From Candidatus Villigracilis propinquus (GTDB lineage: Bacteria > Chloroflexota > Anaerolineae > Anaerolineales > Villigracilaceae): 64,000 bases of DNA. The stretch's first letter is position 1; each line of letters opens with the position of its first letter. Of the stretch, positions 23,200 to 31,200 are shown piece after piece. The notes under the pieces are model-generated. The model ran no database searches and was not told the origin of the DNA. It saw only the letters and a list, made by a program, of their open reading frames with translations. Made by a program: the position numbers and the translations under genes. The stretch is taken from the NCBI GenBank assembly GCA_016714565.1, contig JADKDM010000010.1, forward strand, positions 1 through 64,000, given 5' to 3'.

Positions 23200-23513
23200 C
23201 AGGCTTCCACTTCCTCAACCTTCCAACGCTGGGTTCTCGCATACTCAAACTCCTCTCTGGTCAGGAGGCGGGTTGGCTCTACAACACACATGGTTCCTTC
23301 CTGTCCATTAAGACACCATGCGCTGTATGCCCGCACCCGGAAGTGGCCATTTTTATGCGAGGCTTCGAGTACCACGCCATAGATCACCGGTAGATTTTCC
23401 GTCACAATCTCGTAATAATCATCTTTTCTGATCTTCTCCTGCCAGTCATATGGAAGTACCCATGCGCCTGTCAGGAAGTTGTAATAGGTTTGATCCGTCT
23501 TTTTCGCCATCAT
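23199..23513 (-). CDS. Hypothetical protein, 104 aa
   Basis: 104 residues, soluble, aromatic-rich (YYNFLTGAWVLPYDWQEK; WKVEEVEA at the end). The gene starts with two adjacent ATG codons (23513 and 23510); the second overlaps the upstream stop. No family recognised. Lies in the accessory block between parA and the excisionase-like gene. Confidence 0.55.
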   Translation of the reverse strand: MMAKKTDQTYYNFLTGAWVLPYDWQEKIRKDDYYEIVTENLPVIYGVVLEASHKNGHFRVRAYSAWCLNGQEGTMCVVEPTRLLTREEFEYARTQRWKVEEVEA

Positions 23514-23761
23514 TCACCATCTGTAATTTCATCGAGTGTGGTGTTGCCTTCGGTATCTTCGCCAAACAGCGCACCCTCGATCATTGCGAGAGCCACTGGC
23601 TGGCCGTTCATTTCAGTGTTTATGGTCCGCACGCCGGACGAGCGATTGAGCGTTCCCAACGCTCCGAGCACGAGAGCCAGTGCCTCCGACAGGTGGGGCA
23701 GGCGGCTGACTCCCCGCCGCTGAACCTGGATCGCCCCTGGGCGCACGATCCGTCGCGCCAC
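23510..23761 (-). CDS. Hypothetical protein, 83 aa
   Basis: 83 residues with a basic N terminus (MARRIVRPGAIQVQRRG) and an acidic C terminus (EDTEGNTTLDEITDGE). Overlaps the next gene by four bases. No domain recognised. Confidence 0.5.
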   Translation of the reverse strand: MARRIVRPGAIQVQRRGVSRLPHLSEALALVLGALGTLNRSSGVRTINTEMNGQPVALAMIEGALFGEDTEGNTTLDEITDGE

Positions 23762-23799
23762 ATCCAGGTTCAGTTCAAAGGAGCGTTTCGCTGTCCGGC

Positions 23800-25044
23800 T
23801 TAGTGAGGGTCCGACAGATGTCCATTGCCTTTCACGATCACAGGCTCAGGCATGTTCAACGGTCCATCCCGCAGCATGTTGAAATCTTCTTCACTCACAT
23901 TCGCAAACGCAAACTGCTCGTTGGGATTGCCAATGTCATATCGATCTAAAGTTTTTTTCGCTACCAATGCATCACCAACATTGATTATTTGTCCGCTCAG
24001 TGTGCAAGCGATCTTTGATGTGAATTGGATCAGCTCGTCATTCATAGAAGTGGCTAATATCTGTAGGACAGGAATGATTGTTGACTGTGGCACATTGGCG
24101 CTGCTGCTTGGCTGATATGAAACAGGATGATATGTAGGTTCAGGCCGAGGCACATCGTTATTATTTGTTTGCGTTTGCGTACCAGACTGGGGCAAAGTGG
24201 AGGAAGCTGCAAGAGTCTGTGTTTGGTCAGATTCTGGAACGGGAAGTTGTTCCGCTGGAGTATCGTCCGCTTTAGATTCAATCAGTTTCTTTGCCATCTC
24301 CGCCAAACGAGTCCTCATCTCGTCAATGTTGCTGCTAATGCCACCGCCAGTGCTGGCCGCTTTGCGAATGCCGATCTGGTCGCGCAGGCTGTCACGCGTG
24401 GATTTCTCAACCGCATCCTGCGATTTCTTGATCTCCGCCAGTAGGACTGCCTTGTCGAGTGTGTCCTGCTTTGCCAGCAGATAGGACTCGGCATACAGCA
24501 GGTCGCGCTCCATGGCGGTGATCTCGCTCATCTTCTCTCTATGCACCGCGTCCGCTTTGCGCTCTTCACGGCGGGCTTTGGTCTCAGGCGAGGTCATGTG
24601 ATAGATAAAGCCTGCGACGACGTTGGAAACTACAACCAGCGGAATGGCGACTGTGGCGACACCTGAAAGAACATCGGTCATTGCTCCGTCTTTCGCGCCA
24701 TACATCATGGAGTCGGTCATCGAGGTCAGGATCACGCCCACCAGGTCGATGATGAAGAAAGTCATCGAAGTCCAGTCCTGATATTTTGAGGAAGAGCCGA
24801 AGATCCAGACCAGCGACCAGGCAACCGCTCCGATGTCTAATCCCCACAGACCGACCAGCCCAAGGATTTCAAAGCCAGTCGGGACGGTGGTGGTGAGGAA
24901 GTCGTAGCTGCGCCAGGCGGTGTAGATCAGCAGGACTGCGTCGAGCAGAAGTACGATCAGGTCGCCGATGCCGATCCCGCCGTGATCGGTTTGTATGCCA
25001 ACCTTGCCGGTTAGTTCATCTGTCAATGTGCTTGTGTTACTCAT
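23800..25044 (-). CDS. Membrane protein with coiled coil and Pro/Gln-rich tail, 414 aa
   Basis: Residues 25-165 hold four hydrophobic segments (LIVLLLDAVLLIYTAW; LGLVGLWGLDIGAVAWSLVW; TFFIIDLVGVILTSM; VAIPLVVVSNVVAGFIY). Residues 168-260 are a charged coiled coil (KARREERKADAVHREKMSEI...), followed by a Gln/Pro/Ser-rich linker and a C-terminal region of about 90 residues. I recognise no named family. It may be a membrane anchor for the element's replication or partition complex, or a phage/ICE membrane protein. Start follows GGAGGT by five bases. Confidence 0.55.
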   Translation of the reverse strand: MSNTSTLTDELTGKVGIQTDHGGIGIGDLIVLLLDAVLLIYTAWRSYDFLTTTVPTGFEILGLVGLWGLDIGAVAWSLVWIFGSSSKYQDWTSMTFFIIDLVGVILTSMTDSMMYGAKDGAMTDVLSGVATVAIPLVVVSNVVAGFIYHMTSPETKARREERKADAVHREKMSEITAMERDLLYAESYLLAKQDTLDKAVLLAEIKKSQDAVEKSTRDSLRDQIGIRKAASTGGGISSNIDEMRTRLAEMAKKLIESKADDTPAEQLPVPESDQTQTLAASSTLPQSGTQTQTNNNDVPRPEPTYHPVSYQPSSSANVPQSTIIPVLQILATSMNDELIQFTSKIACTLSGQIINVGDALVAKKTLDRYDIGNPNEQFAFANVSEEDFNMLRDGPLNMPEPVIVKGNGHLSDPH

Positions 25045-25112
25045 GGTTTACCTCCAAAGATTTTTGAAAAAGTTGATCCAGGATTGCTGGGTGTTTTGCG
25101 GGAATCGTTCAT
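25041..25112 (-). CDS. Possible 23-residue leader peptide
   Basis: A short ORF from ATG 25112 (MNDSRKTPSNPG...) ends in CCATGA, overlapping the start of the 414-residue membrane protein. GGAGGT stands directly before its ATG, closer than usual. It may couple translation to the next gene. Chance cannot be excluded. Confidence 0.3.
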   Translation of the reverse strand: MNDSRKTPSNPGSTFSKIFGGKP

Positions 25113-25305
25113 ACCTCCAAGTTGTGGGTGAAACATTTGCTATTTAGTTTGATTAAGGATCATCTTTTTTCTTTGACCGCATTTGAAAGTCGGAACGATA
25201 ACCTCCAATGTCCCACTTCCAACACACGATCGTTACAAGAATATGATCCAACACTTGCATACCTCCATTTTGATTTTTGTTACCCGACACAAGTCGGTCA
25301 TTTAT
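25113..25305. other. Intergenic stretch with repeated TGGAGGT motifs
   Basis: On the minus strand TGGAGGT occurs three times between about 25110 and 25270, and a fourth lies at about 25055. One of them precedes ATG at about 25259 by one base and opens a 35-codon ORF beginning MQVLDHILVTIV, whose coding status is doubtful. No other signal seen. Confidence 0.3.
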
Positions 25306-25863
25306 TTATTGAGTAACGACAGGTTTGATTTCAAGTAAGTCCGATGCAGTTTTTTCTGGTTCATCAAGACCGCTCTCAAGTTGCGTATTTCGATTGCGGT
25401 GCATTGAGCGCAGGCGAATCGTTTCGTAGATCAAAAGAACGGAAAACAGGGCAGGCGGCAGGACGCGAAAGAATAGATCGGCATATCGCCAGTGAGACAG
25501 CAGCCAGATGGATCCGAAGGATACGCCGCTAATGAAAAGTCCACCCGCAGTCATGCCGCCCCAAACCAATCTGGAGTTCTTGCTCAGAATGATGAGCAAC
25601 CATCCAACCGATACCAGGATGACAGCAAACTGCAGTGCAATCATAGGGATGGCAGGGGAGAAGGGAGCATAGATGGTCTGGATCAAGGTGATGCCCAAAT
25701 AGTCACCGCCCAACCAGAGCAGCAAAGCCACTACTCGCAACAACCAGGGCAGGGCATAGAGGATCGCACCCACAACACCAAGAATGATGATCGTTAGGAA
25801 CTCCAATAAATACTTGATGGCGTTGAAGACGAACGTGAGCAGCATTGAGATTATGTTCAGCAT
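25306..25863 (-). CDS. Polytopic membrane protein, 185 aa
   Basis: Five or so hydrophobic segments occupy residues 1-150 (MLNIISMLLTFVFNAIKYLLEF; IILGVVGAILYALPWLL; IALQFAVILVSVGWLLIIL; GGLFISGVSFGSIWLL; FSVLLIYETIRL), followed by a polar tail. Overlaps the upstream gene by about seven bases. No motif points to a function. Confidence 0.55.
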   Translation of the reverse strand: MLNIISMLLTFVFNAIKYLLEFLTIIILGVVGAILYALPWLLRVVALLLWLGGDYLGITLIQTIYAPFSPAIPMIALQFAVILVSVGWLLIILSKNSRLVWGGMTAGGLFISGVSFGSIWLLSHWRYADLFFRVLPPALFSVLLIYETIRLRSMHRNRNTQLESGLDEPEKTASDLLEIKPVVTQ

Positions 25864-26069
25864 GATTCCCCTTTTTTGCTTTCATGCGTTTTCTCTCGCA
25901 ATGGAAGCACCAGGATCGCACCATTCTTTTTTCCGATCACTTTCAGATTGTGAAGGCGTTGGTATTCAGGCCAAAGGGAAATTGGGATGTCGATGACCCT
26001 GTCTGGGCTGGGAGGGGGGAGTTCTGTAACCGCAAGTTTTATGTTGTTTGTTGAAATTTTTGTTTGCAT
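25857..26069 (-). CDS. Hypothetical protein, 70 aa
   Basis: 70 residues, beginning MQTKISTNNIKLAVTEL, with a Pro-rich segment (PPPSPDR) and a core VIDIPISLWPEYQRLHNLKVIGKKNGAILVLPL that looks like a small beta/alpha fold. Lies between the excisionase-like gene and membrane proteins. Not recognised. Confidence 0.5.
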   Translation of the reverse strand: MQTKISTNNIKLAVTELPPPSPDRVIDIPISLWPEYQRLHNLKVIGKKNGAILVLPLREKTHESKKGESC

Positions 26070-26159
26070 GTCTTTGTCACTGCATCGAAAATTGAATCGG
26101 CTGAATCGTTCCCAGTAAGGTGGATCAATGCGAAGCGCGTTTAAAGCATCGCAAAAAAA

Positions 26160-26401
26160 TTATCCGCGATTCTTGGGCTCCATCAAATGGTCATATCCGG
26201 CTTGCCGAAGTTGTTCAATTACTGCGCCTGCAGGGATGCGGTATGTACGATTGCCAAACTTCACCACTGGGATTTGTCCCGTCTCGATCCAGCGGTATAT
26301 GGTTTTGGGACTCACTTTCGCCCAATCAGCAACTTGCTGAATGGTTAGAAGCTCAATGCTAAAAAGTTTTCTTGATCTGAATCTGATTTTCCGATTGGCA
26401 T
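26160..26401 (-). CDS. Excisionase-like MerR-type HTH protein (HTH_17)
   Basis: The C-terminal 55 residues form a Xis/DNA-binding domain of the excisionase family: LLTIQQVADWAKVSPKTIYRWIETGQIPVVKFGNRTYRIP. Such proteins bend DNA at attachment sites or act as regulators. The best start is ATG 26401 with GGGAGGAC in front, but it opens 17 codons (MPIGKSDSDQENFLALSF) in another frame; one extra T in the T5 run (26361-26365), or a -1 shift on CTTTTTA, joins it to the HTH frame. The alternative upstream reading runs through a terminator and is unlikely. The gene is the last one of the element before tRNA-Asp, the classic place for xis. Confidence 0.7.
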
Positions 26402-26427
26402 ATATGTCCTCCCGGAGCCGGAAAACA

Positions 26428-26477
26428 AAAAAAAACCGACTTCCGATGAATTTCTTCATCGAAAGTCGGTTTTTGCA
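26428..26477. terminator. Bidirectional terminator between tRNA-Asp and the excisionase-like gene
   Basis: A long stem (AAAAACCGACTTCCGATGAA pairing with its near complement, one mismatch) ends in nine T on the minus strand and five T on the plus strand. It terminates tRNA-Asp transcription, so expression of the excisionase-like gene would need read-through or another promoter. Confidence 0.8.
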
Positions 26478-26523
26478 GCTTGGAAAGTGGTTTTTTGCCA
26501 CTTTGCCAAAATGTTACGCACGG

Positions 26524-26596
26524 CGGTCCCGACGGGTTTCGAACCCGCGATCTCGGCCTTGACAGGGCCGCATGTTAGCCGCTACACCACGGGACC
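26524..26596 (-). tRNA. tRNA-Asp (anticodon GTC)
   Basis: 73 bases on the minus strand. Acceptor stem GGTCCCG/CGGGACC, D-arm GTGTAGCGGCTAACATGC, anticodon stem CGGCC/GGCCG with loop CTGTCAA (anticodon GTC), T-arm GCGGG-TTCGAAA-CCCGT and discriminator G, as expected for tRNA-Asp. CCA is not encoded. The 3' end faces the mobile element on its left, so the gene is the likely integration site. Confidence 0.95.
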
Positions 26597-26615
26597 AACT
26601 AACTAAGCGGGCGAT

Positions 26616-26644
26616 AGTTTACCACGAGGATATGGGAGTGTCAA
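26616..26644 (-). promoter_or_regulatory. Promoter of tRNA-Asp
   Basis: Minus-strand TTGACA (26644-26639), 17-base spacer, TAAACT (26621-26616), located 20 bases before the tRNA 5' end. Consensus -35 and ideal spacing. Confidence 0.75.
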
Positions 26645-27301
26645 TGCATTTCATAGCTTTTCCAAGGTCGGAAATTTATAATGCGAATATCACAGTGAAC
26701 AGTTATAGCATAAGAATGAGATAAAGATCGTCGTTGTGACCGTATGGAGACCTGGGACGATGGTTCGAACTCAAAGCGCAGGGAATGTAGATTTGCAAGA
26801 AGCAGCTCTCAGTGCAGATGAGGCGAAAAGATGAGAACCCTTGAAATCTACTGTCATTTGTCAATCTACTAACCTTCTTTGTATTCTTGATTCCGCTCCA
26901 CCCGATAAATTATTCTGAATGCATATTTGAAGTCTCTTGCGCTGCTGATAGCTGCCTCACTGGGACTGATAAAGGGTTCCCTAGCAATAGGCTTGCAAAT
27001 ACAATTCAACAGATTTTATCGAACCACTATCGCCGGTCTCATTTCGCTATCTAATATTCACAACAAACTGGAGTATACTGAATTTAGTAGGCTACACCGC
27101 TTACGGTTGGAAGACTCATTTCTGCCAGGTGCGTTACGAAACTCTCGTATAGTAACATTCCGCGGCCCCCTGTAATTTCACTCGCATACGCGAGATGACC
27201 CTCCCATACCTCAATTACATTTTTAATCATTGCCACATCGCAGCAGATCAGGTAACCTGATCTGGAAGTTTGGCACCTTGAAAGAATCGAAGGGATGACC
27301 C
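26645..27301. other. Intergenic region without a convincing gene
   Basis: A 655-base stretch between tRNA-Asp and the UspA gene. An open frame at 26927-27175 (plus strand) lacks a ribosome site and has no recognisable features, so I leave it out. No repeat or hairpin of note was seen. The region presumably holds the promoter of the UspA-glucan synthase pair. Confidence 0.4.
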
Positions 27302-28273
27302 ATGTTCGATACTATTCTTGTCCCATTGGACGGGTCTCAACTGGCGGATTGTGTATTGCCGCATGTTGTTGCCATCTCCCGTTCATTTGATGCAGAGATC
27401 ATATTGCTCCGTATGCTGGAAAAGAATCAAGCCGGCACATCGGCCCAAATGTTCGACCTATTGAACTGGCAGATCAACAAAACCAAATCGGCCCTGTATC
27501 TGGAAAAAATAAGAACGCGCATTCGGGAATTAAAGATGCGAGCCCGCACAGCTGTAGTGGAAGGTCTTGTCGCTGAAGGAATTATTGAATACGCCCAAAC
27601 GCAGGGGATGAAGTTAATCATCCTGAGCAGCCACGGACGTAACGGACTGACTCAATGGGGAATCAGCAGCATCACCCAAAAGATCATCCTAAGCGCTCAA
27701 ACCTCGCTGTTAATTGTTCGGGCGCACCAGTATGGATCCTACACTGATAAATTATCCACAAATCTGCTTTACCGGCGCATCCTCGTTCCATTGGACGGCT
27801 CACAACGAGCGGAAAATGTCCTGCCGATCATCACGCAATTGGCACATTGTCATAAATCCCAGGTGCATCTCGTGCATGTAGTAAAAACACCGGAGATGGC
27901 GCGTCAAATGCCACCGGCTCCCGAAGATGTGGACTTGACCAATCGGGTTATCGAACGAAACCGTGAAGAAGCCGTGAATTATCTTGAACAATTAAAGTCG
28001 CGGTCCTACCTGGAAGGCATTGACGTTCACACCCATCTCATCACCAGCGAGCATGCCGCAGTCGCACTTCACCAGTTCGAAGAGCAGACACAGATCGACC
28101 TCGTCGCGCTCAATGCGCATGGCTTTTCAGGGAATCATCAATGGCCATATGGCAGTATGGTCAACAATTTCATCCTGTATGGCAAAGTCCCGCTGCTGAT
28201 TGTGCAGGACCTGCCCTACAAGCAGGAACCGACTCCGCCGGAACTTCCGCTCATTAATCGCACAGAGAAATAA
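27302..28273 (+). CDS. Tandem universal stress protein (two UspA domains)
   Basis: 323 residues made of two UspA domains (about 1-147 and 158-308), each starting with the typical ILVPLDGS strand (FDTILVPLDGSQLAD; YRRILVPLDGSQRAE). The first domain has the nucleotide loop SSHGRNGLTQWGISSIT and the second NAHGFSGNHQWPYGSM, both of the G-x2-G-x9-G-S/T type, so ATP binding is plausible. Cytoplasmic stress proteins of unknown exact target. Its stop lies three bases before the start of the huge glucan synthase gene, so the two are probably co-translated. Confidence 0.88.
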   Translation: MFDTILVPLDGSQLADCVLPHVVAISRSFDAEIILLRMLEKNQAGTSAQMFDLLNWQINKTKSALYLEKIRTRIRELKMRARTAVVEGLVAEGIIEYAQTQGMKLIILSSHGRNGLTQWGISSITQKIILSAQTSLLIVRAHQYGSYTDKLSTNLLYRRILVPLDGSQRAENVLPIITQLAHCHKSQVHLVHVVKTPEMARQMPPAPEDVDLTNRVIERNREEAVNYLEQLKSRSYLEGIDVHTHLITSEHAAVALHQFEEQTQIDLVALNAHGFSGNHQWPYGSMVNNFILYGKVPLLIVQDLPYKQEPTPPELPLINRTEK

Positions 28274-28276
28274 CCC

Positions 28277-31200
28277 ATGCAAAATGCCTCGCAGGTTATT
28301 TTGCCCGAGTCAATTCATTCTGGCGCAGAGAGTCGGCTGAGGGAATTCGCGCACCAGTTGGCGAAATCGCACAATATAGAACAGGCGATGGTACGCACCT
28401 CAAAAAAAACCGATCTGTTGGAATATTTAAAAACCTGGGAACAAGCGCTGGGAAATGCCAACGCCTTATTCAAGGTCGCCCCGTCTGATGACCTGCCGGT
28501 CTCCCATGCGGGTGAATGGATGCTGGACAACTTTTACATCGTCAAACAAACTCTTCGTCAGATCAAAGAAGATCTGCCGCAGCACTTTCTCGACCAATTG
28601 CCAAAGCTGGAAGGTACATCCCTGTCCGGCCATACCCGAATTTTCGCACTGACCCGCGAATGGGTCGAGTATAGCCAAAGCCAGATCGACCTAATTCAAT
28701 CCGCAGCCTTTGTGTTAAATTATCAGGAAGTGACGCCGCTGACAATTGGGGAACTATGGGCATTTCCTATCATGTTGCGCATCGGAATTCTGGAGCAGCT
28801 CGTCTACGCCGCCGCCGAGCTGACCGGGATGGATGCGCCCAAAAGCTTGATACAAATTGAGAACGAATCCGTATTCCCTGCGCCGGCGCATGAAACCATC
28901 ATCGCCAATTGCTTTCTGAGCCTGCGTTTGCTCGCCTCCACAGACTGGAAGGATTTCTTCGAGCAGACCAGCCACGTGGAAAAGATCTTGCGTGATGACC
29001 CGTCAAATATCTATGCAGACATGGATTTCAAAACCCGCAACAAGTATCGCAGTGTCATTGAAGAACTCGCATGTAACTCGGAATCCAACGAAGAGGATGT
29101 TGCGCTCCTGGCGGTTGAATTCGCCCGCAGAGTGGATGAAAACGCCCCACGCCGCGAATCACATATCGGTTTTTATCTGATCGATAAAGGCCGTGCCAAA
29201 CTTGAAAAGAGTATCGGCTACCGTCTTACATTGGGAGTTCGTATACAGCGGACACTGCTTGCTTTCCCCACCTTTACTTATCTGGGCAGTATCGCCTTCC
29301 TCTCCATACTGTTTGCTTCTGGATTGATCCTATACGCAATGATGGCGGACGGATCGCCCACACAACTTATCACCGTTGGCATACTTGGGATTGGGCTTGC
29401 CATGCAAGCAGCCATCAACCTTGTTCAGTGGAACATAACACACCGCATTAAACCACAAAGTCTGCCTCGCATGGATTTTTCTGACAGCATCCCGCCCGGC
29501 AACCGTACCATGGTGGTCGTGCCAACGCTTCTGGAAAATGTGCCTGAACTTAATCACCTGCTGCAAGAGTTGGAACTGTATTATCTCTCCAACCCAGACC
29601 CGCAATTGACCTATGCCCTGCTGACCGATTTCAGCGACTCACTAGTGGAGGATATGCCAGAGGACGATGAACTGCTTCTTCTGGCAAGCGCTGGCATTGA
29701 AACCCTGAATAAGAAATATGTAGGGACAGCGCCTTTTTATTTATTTCACCGCCACCGCCAGTGGAATCCATCCGAAGGGGTTTGGATGGGCTGGGAGCGC
29801 AAGCGCGGCAAACTCGCAGACTTCAACCGCTTGCTTCTCAATCTCGGCGAAGCCGATCATGCAATACCCTTTGAAGATAAACAAACCCTGTCAAAAGAAA
29901 CAAGAGTAGACAGGCGCATTCCCCAGGCGCACTACACCACCCGCGTAGGGGATGCAAGCATTCTGCCGCATATCAAATATGTGATCACGCTCGACGCGGA
30001 CACCTCCCTGCCACAAGGCAGCGCCAATCAACTGATCGCCACGCTGGCACATCCACTCAACCATGCCGAATTTTCGGCGGATGGGCGCTCGGTCATCGCC
30101 GGGTATACCGTGCTTCAGCCGCGAGTGGCGATCAAGCCTACCAGCGCAAACCGCTCCATCTTTTCGCAAATATTTGCCGGAAACTCCGGGTTTGATCTGT
30201 ACTCCTTTGCCGTGTCGGATGTGTATCAGGATCTGTTTGGCGAAGGCAGTTATGTTGGCAAAGGAATCTATGATGTCGCGGCTTTTGAGCACAGCCTAGC
30301 GGGTCAGGTGCGTCAGAATACTTTGCTCAGCCATGACCTATTCGAAGGCATCTATGGCCGAGCCGCATTAGTTACAGACATTGTGCTCTACGAGGAATAT
30401 CCATGGCGGTATGTGGTCTACGCACAGCGTTTACGCCGTTGGATTCGCGGCGACTGGCAGTTGCTGCCATGGTTGTTTCCCATTGTTCAAAATGAAAACG
30501 GATTGGCGCGCAACCGTCTGACGGCCATCGATGTTTGGAAGGTCTTCGACAACCTACGCCGCAGTCTATTACCGCCAACATTATTAGCATTGCTGACTGC
30601 GGGCTGGTTATTCCTGCCCGGCTCACCTCTGGTGTGGACTTTGCTGGTGTTGCTGCCATCCGCTCTGCCCATTTTGGCGCAAACAATTCAACACCTGCGC
30701 TACAACTTCAAAAGTCGGCTTTCAATTAAACAGCTTATCAAGCCAACCGAGCTTCCGCTTACCCGTTGGGCGCTTTCCATCCTGTTTCTGCCGCACGAAG
30801 CGCTGCTCATGCTGGGCGCGATCCGCACAACGCTGACGCGGCTGCTGATCGCGCGTAAAAACCTGCTCCAATGGACAACCGCCGCAAAGGCGGCCCGTTT
30901 GTTTGGCTCAAACCCAAATTACGAAACCTTGCGCGAAATGGGCATGTCGTTGGTAGTCAGCATTGGCTTGATGATCTGTGTTTTCATTTTTAACCCAGGC
31001 GCCTTATGGGCTGCACTGCCTCTTTTGATCGCATGGCTTGTTGCGCCGCAAATTGCTTATCTACTCAGCAAACCAGCCATCCGTATCACTACCCCCCTCT
31101 CGGAACTTGAACGCAAGAAAGTTCTGCGACTTGCACGCCGCACATGGGCGTTCTTTGAGCAGTTTGCCGGTCCCAATGACCATTGGCTGCCACCCGATCA

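Noticed and set aside
26927..27175. 82-codon open frame between tRNA-Asp and uspA
   Set aside because: No ribosome site, no recognisable domain and irregular composition; treated as chance.
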